Source: Sinomonas susongensis (GTDB lineage: Bacteria; Actinomycetota; Actinomycetes; Actinomycetales; Micrococcaceae). Taken from it: a DNA stretch of 64,000 bases. How positions within the stretch are numbered: position 1 is the first letter of the stretch; each line of letters begins with the position of its first letter. Positions 1-8,658 of the stretch are shown here, piece by piece. Below the pieces are notes generated by a model that did not search any database, was not told where the DNA came from, and saw only the letters and a program-made list of their open reading frames with translations. A program made the position numbers and the translations under genes. Location of the stretch: NCBI RefSeq assembly GCF_005877005.1, contig NZ_SSNH01000001.1, positions 186,001 through 250,000 on the forward strand, in the 5' to 3' direction.

Positions 1-1
1 C

Positions 2-523
2 AAGGTCAACATGGCCGGCGTCATCCCCGTCATCTTCGCCTCGTCGATGCTGTATCTGCCTGCCCTCGTGGCGCAGTTCAACACTCCGAAGGACGGCTCG
101 AACATCCAGCCGTGGGTCGAGTGGATCAACAACAACCTGACCAAGGGCGACCACCCGGTCTACATGATCATCTACTTCCTGCTGATCATCTTCTTCACAT
201 ACTTCTACGTCGCGATCACCTTCAACCCTGAAGAGGTCGCCGACAACATGAAGAAGTACGGCGGCTTCATCCCCGGCATCCGGGCTGGCAAGCCGACTGC
301 GGACTACCTGCAGTACGTACTTTCACGCATCACGCTGCCGGGCTCGCTGTACCTCGGCATCGTGGCGCTGATCCCGCTGATCGCCCTCGTACTGGTCCAG
401 GCCAACACGAATTTCCCCTTCGGTGGAACGTCGATCCTCATCATGGTTGGCGTGGGCCTCGAGACGGTCAAGCAGATCGATGCACAGCTCCAACAGCGAC
501 ACTATGAAGGACTCCTGCGATGA
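2..523 (+). CDS. secY: Protein translocase subunit SecY, C-terminal part
   Basis: C-terminal 173 residues of the SecYEG channel, open at the left edge of the window. Visible hydrophobic segments include IPVIFASSMLYLPALV, the strongly apolar MIIYFLLIIFFTYFYVAI, and two more near the end; the periplasmic loop between the first two and the charged cytoplasmic loop (NPEEVADNMKKYGGFIPGIR) are typical of SecY TM7-10. The short basic tail ends QRHYEGLLR. Its stop overlaps the adk start in ATGA, so the two are translationally coupled as in most actinobacterial spc operons. Confidence 0.97.
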   Translation, partial: KVNMAGVIPVIFASSMLYLPALVAQFNTPKDGSNIQPWVEWINNNLTKGDHPVYMIIYFLLIIFFTYFYVAITFNPEEVADNMKKYGGFIPGIRAGKPTADYLQYVLSRITLPGSLYLGIVALIPLIALVLVQANTNFPFGGTSILIMVGVGLETVKQIDAQLQQRHYEGLLR

Positions 524-1104
524 CGAGAATGCTGCTCATTGGCCCCCCTGGTTCCGGCAAGGGAACGCAGGCCGAACGGATCTCGGAACGGCTCGGCATC
601 GTCGCCATCTCGACCGGGGACATCTTCCGTTTCAACGTCAAGGAGCAGACCCCGCTCGGCATCGAGGCGAAGAAGTACATCGACGCGGGCGACTTCGTCC
701 CTGACAGCGTGACGAACAGCATGGTCCGCGACCGCCTCTCGCAGGATGACGCGCGCGAGGGCTTCCTCCTCGACGGATACCCGCGGACCGTGGCGCAGGT
801 CGAGTACCTCGACGAGATCCTCGCCGAGGAGGGCACCCAGCTCGACGTCGTCCTCCAGCTCACGGCCGACGACGAGGAGCTCGTGCGCCGTCTCCTCGGC
901 CGGGCCAAGGAGACGGGTCGGAGCGACGACAACGAGGGCGTCATCCGCCATCGCCTCGAGCTCTACCACACGCAGACTGAGGCGGTCGTGTCGCGCTACG
1001 ACGAGCGAGGCATCCTCACGAAGGTCGACGGAATCGGCCCCATCGACGAGGTCACCGAGCGCGTGCTTGCCGCCATCAAGAACAACGCCGCGGACCCGGC
1101 CTGA
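520..1104 (+). CDS. adk: Adenylate kinase
   Basis: Interconverts ATP + AMP and 2 ADP in the cytoplasm. The 194-residue protein has the P-loop GPPGSGKGT at residues 8-16, the AMP-binding DGYPRT motif and a short LID (GRAKETGRSDDNEG), so it is a short-lid bacterial form. The ATG overlaps the secY stop by four bases. Length and order (secY-adk-map) are normal for Actinobacteria. Confidence 0.98.
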   Translation: MTRMLLIGPPGSGKGTQAERISERLGIVAISTGDIFRFNVKEQTPLGIEAKKYIDAGDFVPDSVTNSMVRDRLSQDDAREGFLLDGYPRTVAQVEYLDEILAEEGTQLDVVLQLTADDEELVRRLLGRAKETGRSDDNEGVIRHRLELYHTQTEAVVSRYDERGILTKVDGIGPIDEVTERVLAAIKNNAADPA

Positions 1105-1233
1105 GCCGGATCCTGGGCACCGCCTGACAAATGACGACGGCGCCGCCCGTCCCCCTGCTTGGCCCCGCACTCAGCCGGGGCCTGGCATGCGGGTGGGCAG
1201 GCGCCGTCGACCGCTTTCTGTGAGAGGAACCCT

Positions 1234-2061
1234 GTGATCGGGCAGCGGAAGATCGAGTACAAGAACAACGGTCAGCTTCGCATCATGGCGGAGGCCGGGG
1301 TGCTGCTGAGCCGTGCCCTCGACGCCGCCGTCGCTGCCGTGGCGCCGGGTGTCACGACGGACGAGCTGGACGCGGTGTTCGCCGAGGTGGTCGACGCTGC
1401 GGGGGCGCAGTACAACTTCCTGGGCTACTTCGGCTACCCGAAGCACATCTGCGTGTCCGTGAACGAAGAGGTGGTGCACGGCATCCCGGGCCCGAGGACC
1501 CTCAAGGAGGGCGACATCCTCTCTATCGACGGCGGCTGCGTCGTGCGGGGCTGGAACGCGGACTCGGCGCGCACGGTCATCGTCGGCAACGGCGACCCGG
1601 AGGACGAGCGGCTCTCCGAGATGACGCGGCAGGCGATGTGGCACGGCATCGCGGCGTTCGCGAAGGGGACCCACGTGGGCGACATCGGGGACGCGATCGA
1701 CGACTTCGTGACCGCCCAGCCTGGGGCGCCCCTCGGAATCCTCGAGGACTACGTGGGCCATGGCATCGGCTCCGAGATGCACATGGCACCGGATGTCCTG
1801 AACTACCGCACCGGTCACCGCGGGCCCAAGATCAAGCCCGGCCTCGCCCTCGCGATCGAGCCGATGCTCGTGCGCGGATCCATCGAGACCCGCGTGCTCG
1901 ACGACGAGTGGACGGTCGTCACGACCGACGGCACCCGTTCGAGCCAGTGGGAGCACTCCGTGGCCCGGCACGAGCGCGGAATCTGGGTGCTGACAGCCGA
2001 GGACGGCGGAGCCTCGGAGCTCGAGCCCCTCGGCGTGACCCCGGTGCCGATCCCGGCGTAG
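1234..2061 (+). CDS. map: Type I methionine aminopeptidase
   Basis: Removes the initiator methionine from nascent proteins. The 275-residue product carries the pita-bread fold signatures: VSVNEEVVHG near the substrate pocket, metal-ligand aspartates in LSIDGG and NADSART, GHGIG with a ligand histidine, and the glutamates of IEPM and WEHS. I chose GTG 1234, preceded by GAGAGGAAC and giving the usual IGQRKIEYK start; an upstream in-frame start at 1159 would add a non-conserved stretch. The 129-base gap after adk shows no convincing promoter. Confidence 0.95.
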   Translation: MIGQRKIEYKNNGQLRIMAEAGVLLSRALDAAVAAVAPGVTTDELDAVFAEVVDAAGAQYNFLGYFGYPKHICVSVNEEVVHGIPGPRTLKEGDILSIDGGCVVRGWNADSARTVIVGNGDPEDERLSEMTRQAMWHGIAAFAKGTHVGDIGDAIDDFVTAQPGAPLGILEDYVGHGIGSEMHMAPDVLNYRTGHRGPKIKPGLALAIEPMLVRGSIETRVLDDEWTVVTTDGTRSSQWEHSVARHERGIWVLTAEDGGASELEPLGVTPVPIPA

Positions 2062-2121
2062 GCCGGCCCCAAACCGAGCCTGACGGGAATTCCCTGCGCC
2101 CGCGGCACGTTCGGGACAGAC

Positions 2122-3045
2122 GTGAAGGCGATTGCGTACGAACGATTCGGAAATGCAGATGTCCTCGAGCTGACCGAGGTCCCCGACGCCCATCCGGGCT
2201 CGGACTCGGTGCTCGTCGAAGTGAAGGCCGCGAGCCTCAACCCGGTCGACTACAAGGTTCGGCAGGGCTATCTCAAGGGCCTCATCGACACGGTCTTCCC
2301 GGTGATCCCGGCCTGGGACGTGTCGGGGGTCGTGGTCAAGACGGGGCTGGACACGCCCGAATTCAAGGTGGGGGACGAGATCCTCGCCTACGCCCGGAAG
2401 GACGTGATCTCGGGCGGAACCCTCGCGGAGCTCGTTGAGGTTCCGGTGCGGACGGCCGTCCACAAGCCCCGGGAGCTGAGCTTCGAGGAGGCCGCGGCGC
2501 TGCCCCTCGCAGGCCTCACCGCGCTCCAGACGGTGCGGCGTGCCGACGTGTCGGCCGGACAGACTGTGCTCGTCCACGCGGCGGCTGGCGGCGTCGGCTC
2601 GTTCGCGACCCAGCTCGCCATCCTTGCGGGCGCCCGCGTGATCGGGACGGCTTCCGAGCCGAACCACGAGTACCTGCGCACCCTTGGGGCCGAACCGGTC
2701 GCCTACGGCGAGGGCCTCGTCGAGTCGGCCCGGGCTCTCGCCCCGGAGGGGTTCGACGTCATCCTCGATTTCGTGGGCCAGGCTGCGCTCGAGACGGTAC
2801 CCGCGCTCCTTCGGGAGGGCGGTGTCGTCGCGTCCATCACCGACAGCCGCGCGCGCGACGTGTACGGCGGCCAGTACATCTGGGTCCGGCCAGACCGGGC
2901 CAACCTCGCCGAACTCGCGGGACTCGCGGCGCGGGGGAGCCTCAAGATCGAGATCGCCGAGGTCTTCGACCTCCCCGACACCGCTGAGGCGTACCGGAAG
3001 CTCGAGACCGGGCATGTACGCGGGAAGATCGTCGTGCGCATCTGA
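2122..3045 (+). CDS. NADP-dependent zinc-free quinone oxidoreductase-like protein (MDR family)
   Basis: A 307-residue medium-chain dehydrogenase/reductase. The N-terminal GroES-like domain has AASLNPVDYKVRQG; the Rossmann domain has VHAAAGGVGSFATQLA at about residues 152-167, the glycine-rich NADP-binding loop. No cluster of zinc-ligand cysteines is visible, so it fits the quinone oxidoreductase branch; the substrate cannot be told. Start is GTG 2122 with no strong Shine-Dalgarno. Together with the next gene it interrupts the usual map-infA neighbourhood, so it is probably a lineage-specific insertion unrelated to translation. Confidence 0.88.
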   Translation: MKAIAYERFGNADVLELTEVPDAHPGSDSVLVEVKAASLNPVDYKVRQGYLKGLIDTVFPVIPAWDVSGVVVKTGLDTPEFKVGDEILAYARKDVISGGTLAELVEVPVRTAVHKPRELSFEEAAALPLAGLTALQTVRRADVSAGQTVLVHAAAGGVGSFATQLAILAGARVIGTASEPNHEYLRTLGAEPVAYGEGLVESARALAPEGFDVILDFVGQAALETVPALLREGGVVASITDSRARDVYGGQYIWVRPDRANLAELAGLAARGSLKIEIAEVFDLPDTAEAYRKLETGHVRGKIVVRI

Positions 3046-3114
3046 TCCCCGCTCAAGGCAGCTTCCGCGCGTGAGGCCGGCTGTGCTCGGACGGCGGTGC
3101 GGCACAATGTCCAC

Positions 3115-4122
3115 ATGGGATCCCTCCTCGATGTCCCCGGGATGCGCGTGGGCCACGCCCAGCGCGTGGGAGGCGGCTGGCTCACCGGTGTGACCGCAGT
3201 GCTGGCGCCGCCCGGGTCCGCCGGCGGCGTCGACGTGCGCGGCGGGGGCCCCGGAACGAGCGAGACCGACGCGCTCGACCCGTCGACCCTCGCCCAGAAC
3301 GTGGACGGCGTCGCGCTGTGCGGCGGAAGCGCGTACGGCCTGGCTGCGGCGGCAGGCGTCCAGCAGTTCCTCGAATCCGAAGGCCAGGGGTTTCCCGTCG
3401 TCGGCGGCGTCGTGCCGATCGTCCCGGCGGCCGTGATCTTCGACCTCGGGCGCGGGGGCGACTTCTCGAAGCGTCCCGACACGGCGATGGGCTTCGCGGC
3501 CGCGGCCGCCGCCGCGGGTTCGGACGGCGCGGACGACGCCGCGCTGCGCGGCTGCGTGGGCGCCGGAACCGGGGCGGTGTTCGCCCGAGGACGGTACAAG
3601 GGCGGCGTCGGGATGGCCTCGGTGGCCCTCCCCGCCGGACCGGTCCAGGGACCGCCGGGAGCGCCCGAGGTCGTTCTGCCCGAGGGGCTCGTGGTGGGGG
3701 CGCTCGCCGTGGTCAACGCAGCGGGGGCTCCGGTCTTTGGCGGCCCAGCTGTTGCCGGCGACCCGACCCTGGTGGGTGGGGCGGCGCCGTCGTCCGCCAA
3801 CACGACGCTCGCCGTCGTCGCGACGAGCGCCGCCCTCACTCCGGCCGAATGCAAGCGGACGGCTACGGCGGCCCACGCCGGGCTGGCCCGCGCGCTCAAC
3901 CCGAGCCACACGCTCGTGGACGGGGACACGATCTTCGCGCTCTCGACACGGGCGATCGAATTCGAGCGCGAGCCCGATTTCGCACGGCAGCTCGCCCTCT
4001 TCTTCGTCCAGACGGCGGCCGCCGAAGCGGTCCGGCTCGCGATCCTCGACGGGGTCCGTTCCGCGACCGCGGTGACGACGCCGGCTGGGACCTGGGAGCC
4101 GTACCCCGCGCCGGCCGAGTGA
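3115..4122 (+). CDS. P1 (DmpA-like) N-terminal nucleophile peptidase
   Basis: A 335-residue P1/S58-family protein. This family cleaves itself before a Ser/Thr that becomes the nucleophile of an aminopeptidase or amidase. The start GSLLDVPGMRVGHAQ, the GGGPGTSETD segment and VALCGGSAYGLAAA are typical; the probable nucleophile lies in NTTLAVVAT. I prefer ATG 3115 to the in-frame GTG at 3097 because a CACAAT -10-like box ends six bases before it, fitting a leaderless transcript. The substrate is unknown. A long stem-loop with a T tract follows. Confidence 0.88.
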   Translation: MGSLLDVPGMRVGHAQRVGGGWLTGVTAVLAPPGSAGGVDVRGGGPGTSETDALDPSTLAQNVDGVALCGGSAYGLAAAAGVQQFLESEGQGFPVVGGVVPIVPAAVIFDLGRGGDFSKRPDTAMGFAAAAAAAGSDGADDAALRGCVGAGTGAVFARGRYKGGVGMASVALPAGPVQGPPGAPEVVLPEGLVVGALAVVNAAGAPVFGGPAVAGDPTLVGGAAPSSANTTLAVVATSAALTPAECKRTATAAHAGLARALNPSHTLVDGDTIFALSTRAIEFEREPDFARQLALFFVQTAAAEAVRLAILDGVRSATAVTTPAGTWEPYPAPAE

Positions 4123-4134
4123 GCTGTCCGATTC

Positions 4135-4220
4135 CCACCACCTTCTAGGCCACTGCCTCGGCGAGCCTCGCCGCTGCCTCGGCGTGTCGCGTCGTCGGCC
4201 GCTCGAAAGGTGGTGGTTTT
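4135..4220 (+). terminator. Probable intrinsic terminator after the P1 peptidase gene
   Basis: CCACCACCTT at 4135-4144 pairs perfectly with AAGGTGGTGG at 4207-4216 and is followed by TTTT. The 62-base interior can fold on itself (GGCGAG/CTCGCC). The remainder of the gap up to infA (4221-4432) carries the infA promoter candidate and otherwise nothing I recognise. Confidence 0.6.
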
Positions 4221-4287
4221 CCGACGCACAGGGGGCTGACAGGCGTTGCCGTGATCCCGTGGCGGAACGCGTGTACGATAGGCGGAT

Positions 4288-4316
4288 TTAACTTCCCGCC
4301 CGGTCTGGCGTACAGT
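4288..4316 (+). promoter_or_regulatory. Candidate promoter for infA-rpmJ-rpsM-rpsK
   Basis: TTAACT and TACAGT separated by exactly 17 bases, about 115 bases before infA. A second -10-like TACGAT lies at 4274-4279. The spacing is good but the -35 match is partial, so the exact start point is uncertain. Confidence 0.4.
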
Positions 4317-4432
4317 TGTGTGTTGGCTGTCGGCCCAGCTGTGCCCTTTTCGGGGAGCTGCCGCCGGTCGAATCAACCATAGACGACCACCGGGCGCACC
4401 CGTGCCCGGCGGCACAACAGATAGCGGAGGCT

Positions 4433-4654
4433 ATGGCCAAGAAGGACGGTGTCATCGAGATCGAGGGCGTCGTGACTGAAGCGCTGCCCAACGCGATGTT
4501 CCGCGTTGAGCTGACGAACAAGCACGTCGTGCTCGCACACATCTCCGGGAAGATGCGTCAGCACTACATCCGAATCCTCCCGGAGGATCGCGTGGTGGTG
4601 GAGCTCAGCCCTTACGACCTGACCCGCGGCCGGATCGTCTACCGCTACAAGTAA
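4433..4654 (+). CDS. infA: Translation initiation factor IF-1
   Basis: A 73-residue S1/OB-fold protein that binds the ribosomal A site during initiation. [36 protein letters not shown] and [17 protein letters not shown] are near-invariant in bacterial IF-1. Start is ATG 4433 after GCGGAGG. It leads the rpmJ-rpsM-rpsK-rpoA-rplQ block. Confidence 0.98.
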   Translation: MAKKDGVIEIEGVVTEALPNAMFRVELTNKHVVLAHISGKMRQHYIRILPEDRVVVELSPYDLTRGRIVYRYK

Positions 4655-4718
4655 GCAGCGCGGCCGGGGGCACCCGGCCGGTCATGCTGACCACCTGCAG
4701 AACACGCAAAGGAATGCC

Positions 4719-4832
4719 ATGAAGGTCAAGCCGAGCGTCAAGCAGATCTGCGACAAGTGCAAGGTGATCCGCCGCAACGGTCGGGTCATGGTGATCTGCG
4801 AGAACCCGCGCCACAAGCAGCGCCAGGGCTGA
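4719..4832 (+). CDS. rpmJ: 50S ribosomal protein L36 (zinc-binding form)
   Basis: A 37-residue protein read directly from the sequence: it begins MKVKPSVKQ and ends NPRHKQRQG. It keeps the zinc ribbon: CDKC at residues 11-14, a further Cys at 27 and His at 32. GAAAGGAATGCC precedes the ATG weakly (AAAGGAA). It sits between infA and rpsM as in most Actinobacteria. Confidence 0.97.
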   Translation: MKVKPSVKQICDKCKVIRRNGRVMVICENPRHKQRQG

Positions 4833-5012
4833 TCTCCTCCGGGAGAACCAGCTCGGGCGGCGCCCACGCAATAAATAGAGAAGGCAGCACAAGCTGCGCT
4901 GGGACGGAACACAGAGCCCGGACAGCTAACCCCCGGCCCGGAGGCTGGGGCCGCACGGACAGTGCGGGTGTACTGCCTACGACCTCCGGACAACACAAGG
5001 AGAACCGCCACT

Positions 5013-5390
5013 ATGGCTCGTCTCGCTGGCGTTGACATTCCCCGCGAAAAGCGGCTGGAAATCGCGCTTACTTACATTTACGGCGTGGGTCGCACCCGTG
5101 CGAAGGAGACGCTCGCTGCCACTGGCATCAGCGCTGACGTCCGCGTTAAGGACCTGACGGACGCCGAGCTGGTCCAGCTGCGCGACTACATCGAGGGCAA
5201 CTACAAGGTTGAGGGTGACCTTCGCCGCGAGGTGGCCGCCGACATTCGCCGCAAGGTTGAGATCGGCAGCTACGAAGGCCTGCGGCACCGCCGCGGCCTT
5301 CCGGTGCGCGGCCAGCGCACCAAGACCAACGCCCGTACCCGCAAGGGTCCGAAGCGGACCGTCGCCGGCAAGAAGAAGGCCGGCCGCTGA
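5013..5390 (+). CDS. rpsM: 30S ribosomal protein S13
   Basis: A 125-residue head protein of the 30S subunit. [13 protein letters not shown] at the start, the helix-two-turns-helix core ([10 protein letters not shown]), [10 protein letters not shown] and the basic tail [16 protein letters not shown] are all standard. AAGGAG lies seven bases before ATG 5013. A 180-base leader separates it from rpmJ; I see no clear promoter or structure there. Confidence 0.98.
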   Translation: MARLAGVDIPREKRLEIALTYIYGVGRTRAKETLAATGISADVRVKDLTDAELVQLRDYIEGNYKVEGDLRREVAADIRRKVEIGSYEGLRHRRGLPVRGQRTKTNARTRKGPKRTVAGKKKAGR

Positions 5391-5424
5391 TCGCGGCTAG
5401 CGTCACCAAGAAGTAGGAGTACTC

Positions 5425-5829
5425 ATGCCCCCGAAGACTCGTGCGACCTCGGTCCGCAAGCCGCGTCGCAAGGACAAGAAGAACATCGCGCTCGGTCAGG
5501 CGCACATCAAGAGCACGTTCAACAACACGATCGTTTCGATCACGGATCCCTCGGGTGCCGTGATCTCGTGGGCCTCGGCCGGCGAGGTCGGCTTCAAGGG
5601 CTCGCGCAAGTCGACCCCGTACGCGGCCCAGCAGGCCGCCGAGGCCGCCGCGAAGCGTGCGCAGGAGCACGGCCTCCGCAAGGTCGACGTGTTCGTCAAG
5701 GGCCCGGGCTCGGGCCGCGAGACCGCGATCCGCGCCCTTCAGGCCGCGGGCCTCGAGGTCGGCTCCATCCAGGACGTCACCCCGAGCGCACACAACGGCT
5801 GCCGCCCCCCGAAGCGTCGCCGCGTCTAA
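5425..5829 (+). CDS. rpsK: 30S ribosomal protein S11
   Basis: A 134-residue platform protein of the 30S subunit. [34 protein letters not shown] and the C-terminal [10 protein letters not shown] are diagnostic. Start follows AGGAGTACTC. rpoA follows directly without rpsD, as is usual in Micrococcaceae. Confidence 0.98.
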   Translation: MPPKTRATSVRKPRRKDKKNIALGQAHIKSTFNNTIVSITDPSGAVISWASAGEVGFKGSRKSTPYAAQQAAEAAAKRAQEHGLRKVDVFVKGPGSGRETAIRALQAAGLEVGSIQDVTPSAHNGCRPPKRRRV

Positions 5830-5850
5830 CTGGTTGTCGAAGGTCTTGGT

Positions 5851-5876
5851 GCCGGCCGAGGGGAACCTCGGCCGGC
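5851..5876 (+). other. Stem-loop between rpsK and rpoA
   Basis: Perfect 11-bp stem (GCCGGCCGAGG with CCTCGGCCGGC) closed by a GGAA tetraloop of the stable GNRA class. There is no T tract, so it is more likely an RNA processing, stability or partial attenuation element than a full terminator. Confidence 0.55.
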
Positions 5877-5957
5877 CAGAGGCCCGTTACTTAGTCAGAC
5901 CGTTTTCCATCCATCTGTGTTGCGTCATATAGCGGATGCTCGCTGAAAGGAAACTAC

Positions 5958-6968
5958 GTGCTTATTGCACAGCGCCCCACACTGTCTGAAGAAGTGGTGT
6001 CCGACAACCGCAGCCGATTCGTCATCGAGCCGCTGGAGCCCGGTTTCGGATACACGCTCGGCAACTCGCTGCGCCGCACCCTGCTGTCTTCGATCCCGGG
6101 GGCTGCAGTCACCAGCATCCGGATTGACGGCGTGCTGCACGAATTCACCACGGTTCCCGGGGTCAAGGAAGATGTCACTGAGATCATCCTGAACCTCAAG
6201 AGCCTGTCCATCTCCTCGGATCAGGACGAGCCTGTCGTCGCCTACCTGCGCAAGCAGGGCCCGGGCGTCGTCACCGCCGCGGACATCGCTCCGCCGGCCG
6301 GTGTGGAGATCCACAACCCGGATCTGCACATCGCGACGCTCAACTCCAAGGGCAAGTTCGAGCTCGAGCTCACCATCGAGCGTGGCCGCGGCTACGTCTC
6401 GGCGGCTCAGAACAAGTCCGCCGACGCGGAGATCGGTCGCATCCCTGTCGACTCGATCTACTCGCCCGTCCTGAAGGTCACCTTCCGTGTCGAGGCGACC
6501 CGTGTCGAGCAGCGTACCGACTTCGATCGCCTGATCGTGGACGTCGAGACGAAGCCGGCCATCAAGCCGCGCGACGCCGTCGCCTCCGCCGGCACGACGC
6601 TCGTCGAGCTCTTCGGCCTCGCCCGTGAGCTCAACACGGCGGCCGAGGGCATCGAGATCGGCCCGTCGCCGACGGACGCCGCTCTTGCTGCGGACATGGC
6701 CCTCCCGATCGAGGACCTTGACCTGACCGTGCGCTCGTACAACTGCCTCAAGCGCGAAGGCATCCACACCGTGGGTGAGCTCGTGGCGCGCTCCGAGGCC
6801 GATCTGATGGACATCCGGAACTTCGGTGCCAAGTCCATCGACGAGGTCAAGGCCAAGCTCACCGAGCTCGGTCTCTCCCTCAAGGACTCGCCTCCAGGTT
6901 TCGATCTCGCCGCTCGCGCTGCAGCGATCGACGAGGACGAGGCCCCGTTCGGCGACGACGACCTCTAA
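5958..6968 (+). CDS. rpoA: DNA-directed RNA polymerase subunit alpha
   Basis: A 336-residue alpha subunit. The N-terminal assembly domain (about 1-230) has [20 protein letters not shown]; after an acidic linker the C-terminal domain has [17 protein letters not shown] and [13 protein letters not shown], which contact UP elements and activators. GTG 5958 is preceded by AAAGGAAACTAC. The acidic end ([12 protein letters not shown]) is usual in Actinobacteria. Confidence 0.98.
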   Translation: MLIAQRPTLSEEVVSDNRSRFVIEPLEPGFGYTLGNSLRRTLLSSIPGAAVTSIRIDGVLHEFTTVPGVKEDVTEIILNLKSLSISSDQDEPVVAYLRKQGPGVVTAADIAPPAGVEIHNPDLHIATLNSKGKFELELTIERGRGYVSAAQNKSADAEIGRIPVDSIYSPVLKVTFRVEATRVEQRTDFDRLIVDVETKPAIKPRDAVASAGTTLVELFGLARELNTAAEGIEIGPSPTDAALAADMALPIEDLDLTVRSYNCLKREGIHTVGELVARSEADLMDIRNFGAKSIDEVKAKLTELGLSLKDSPPGFDLAARAAAIDEDEAPFGDDDL

Positions 6969-7031
6969 GCCACCATGAATTGACCGCGGCCGGGCAGATC
7001 CCGGCGGCGGCCCACCCGAGGAGAAACTACT

Positions 7032-7640
7032 ATGCCTGCACCCGCCAAGGGTCCGCGTCTGGGCGGTGGCCCGGCGCACGAGCGCCTCATGCTCAACAAC
7101 CTTGCCGCTGCGCTCTTCGAGCACAAGCGGATCACCACGACCGTGACGAAGGCCAAGCGCCTCCGCCCGGTCGCGGAGCGCCTCATCACGTTCGCGAAGC
7201 GTGGCGACCTCGCCTCGCGTCGTCGTGTCCAGGCCGCGATCTCGGCCCGCACGGCCACCAACAAGGGCATCATCCACGAGCTCTTCACGGAGATCGCCCC
7301 GCAGCTCTCTGACCGCGATGGCGGCTACACCCGCATCACCAAGATCGGCAACCGCAAGGGCGACAACGCTCCCATGGCGGTCATCGAGCTCGTGCTCGAG
7401 CCGGTTTCGGCGAAGCAGGCTGTCGTCCGCGAGGCCGAGGGCGCTGCCCAGCGTGCCGCTGCCCCCAAGGCAGAGCCGGCCGTCGAGGCAGAGGCCACCG
7501 AGGCTCCGGCCGAGGAGACCGCTGAGGTCGAGGCCACTGAGGCTCCGGCTGCTGAGGTCGAGGCCACCGAGGCTCCGGCTGCTGAGGCCGAGGCCGCCGA
7601 GGCCCCTGCCGAAGAGGCCGAGGGCGACGACGCCAAGTAA
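7032..7640 (+). CDS. rplQ: 50S ribosomal protein L17 with acidic C-terminal extension
   Basis: The first roughly 125 residues are canonical L17 ([47 protein letters not shown]). The remaining 75 residues are a low-complexity Ala/Glu/Pro tail with recurring EATEAPAAE units. Such tails are common on L17 of Micrococcaceae but are variable; the encoding repeats may change in length between strains. ATG 7032 follows GAGGAGAAACTACT. Confidence 0.97.
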   Translation: MPAPAKGPRLGGGPAHERLMLNNLAAALFEHKRITTTVTKAKRLRPVAERLITFAKRGDLASRRRVQAAISARTATNKGIIHELFTEIAPQLSDRDGGYTRITKIGNRKGDNAPMAVIELVLEPVSAKQAVVREAEGAAQRAAAPKAEPAVEAEATEAPAEETAEVEATEAPAAEVEATEAPAAEAEAAEAPAEEAEGDDAK

Positions 7641-7671
7641 GTCCCGCCGTCTGGCGCTCCTGGAGCGCCGA

Positions 7672-7677
7672 TAGACT
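7672..7677 (+). promoter_or_regulatory. -10 box for a leaderless truA transcript
   Basis: TAGACT ends seven bases before ATG 7685. The same layout recurs before glmM, glmS, acpS and others in this window. A compact GGCGCTCC/GGAGCGCC stem at 7653-7669 lies just upstream. Confidence 0.5.
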
Positions 7678-7684
7678 GGGGCGC

Positions 7685-8644
7685 ATGAGCGCAGAGAAGG
7701 CCCCCGTTCCCGATTCCGGGAACGGGGGCCTTTCCGCGTCCGGGGGCGGCCCCGGCCCCGGTGTGCGGGTCCGGCTGGACGTCGCGTACGACGGCGCCCC
7801 CTTCAGCGGGTGGGCCGTACAGCCTGGCCTGCCGACGGTGCAGGGCTCCCTCGAGGAGGCACTCGCCCTCATCCTGCGTCGCCCGGTGCGCGTCGTCGTC
7901 GCGGGCCGCACGGATGCCGGTGTCCACGCCCGCGGCCAGGTGGTCCACCTGGATCTCACGGCCGAGGAATGGGAGCGCCTCCCGCGCCGCTCCGACGCCG
8001 GTCCCGAGGACGTCCTGAGCCGCCGGCTGCGGGGAGCCCTGAGCCGCGTCCTCGGCGAGGAGACGGGCGCGATCGAGGTGCACCGCGCCGTCGTCCCTCC
8101 CGCCGGGTTCGACGCCCGCTTCTCCGCCCTGTGGCGCCGCTACTCCTACCGCATCGCGGACCGGCCCGAGCACTGGGATCCCACGCGGCGCGGGATCACG
8201 CTGTGGCACGGTGCCGCCCTCGACGTGGGGCGGATGAATGGAGCGGCCGCCCAACTGCTCGGCCTCCAGGATTTCCTTGCGTTCTGCAAGCCGCGCGAGG
8301 GCTCTACGACAGTGCGCGAGCTGCAGGATTTCTCGTTCGAGCGGACCCCGGAGGGCATCGTCGTGGCTCACGTGCGGGCGGATGCCTTCTGCCACAACAT
8401 GGTGCGGGCGCTCGTCGGTTCCGTGCTGCGGGTGGGGGAGGGCCTCGAGCGGCCGGAATGGCTCCACGAGAGGATGCTCGCTCGGGTCCGGGACGCGAAG
8501 ACGAAACTGGCCCCGGCCCATCCGCTCGTGCTCGAGGAGGTCGGCTATCCGGAGACGGCGGAGGAGCTCTCGGCCCGTGCCGAGCAGACGCGCGCCCTCA
8601 GGGACCCGGCTCAGCCGGGCCGCATGCCGGCGACGGACGGCTAG
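7685..8644 (+). CDS. truA: tRNA pseudouridine(38-40) synthase TruA
   Basis: Isomerises uridines 38-40 in the tRNA anticodon arm. The core begins VRLDVAYDGAPFSGWAVQPG; the catalytic aspartate is in GRTDAGVHA, followed by FDARFSALWRRYSYRI and the C-terminal SVLRVGEG motif. Length is 319 residues from ATG 7685. About 26 residues before the conserved core are low complexity and are encoded by a perfect 16-bp stem-loop, so GTG 7763 is an alternative start. Its stop shares a palindrome with the stop of the convergent kinase gene. Confidence 0.93.
   Translation: MSAEKAPVPDSGNGGLSASGGGPGPGVRVRLDVAYDGAPFSGWAVQPGLPTVQGSLEEALALILRRPVRVVVAGRTDAGVHARGQVVHLDLTAEEWERLPRRSDAGPEDVLSRRLRGALSRVLGEETGAIEVHRAVVPPAGFDARFSALWRRYSYRIADRPEHWDPTRRGITLWHGAALDVGRMNGAAAQLLGLQDFLAFCKPREGSTTVRELQDFSFERTPEGIVVAHVRADAFCHNMVRALVGSVLRVGEGLERPEWLHERMLARVRDAKTKLAPAHPLVLEEVGYPETAEELSARAEQTRALRDPAQPGRMPATDG
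7697..7735 (+). terminator. Strong terminator-like hairpin at the start of truA
   Basis: AAGGCCCCCGTTCCCG (7697-7712) pairs perfectly with CGGGAACGGGGGCCTT (7717-7732) around an ATTC loop, followed by TTTCC counted into the stem end. It looks like the terminator of the ribosomal operon, yet lies 12 bases inside the longest truA reading frame. Confidence 0.65.
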
Positions 8645-8658
8645 GGGAGCCCCCTAGC
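8639..8658. terminator. Palindrome spanning the two convergent stop codons
   Basis: GGCTAGGGG at 8639-8647 and CCCCTAGCC at 8650-8658 form a 9-bp stem with a two-base gap. It contains the TAG of truA and, on the other strand, the TAG of the kinase gene. It may act as a small bidirectional terminator although neither side has a T tract. Confidence 0.4.

Noticed and set aside
1171-3909. Long minus-strand open frame (912 codons) opposite map, the oxidoreductase and the P1 peptidase
   Set aside because: Arg/Gly/His-rich composition typical of the antisense of high-GC genes; no domain, and the plus-strand genes are clear families.
7261-7680. Frameshift or chimera in rplQ because of its long tail
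   Set aside because: The Ala/Glu tail is in frame, ends normally, and such tails are usual for L17 in this group.
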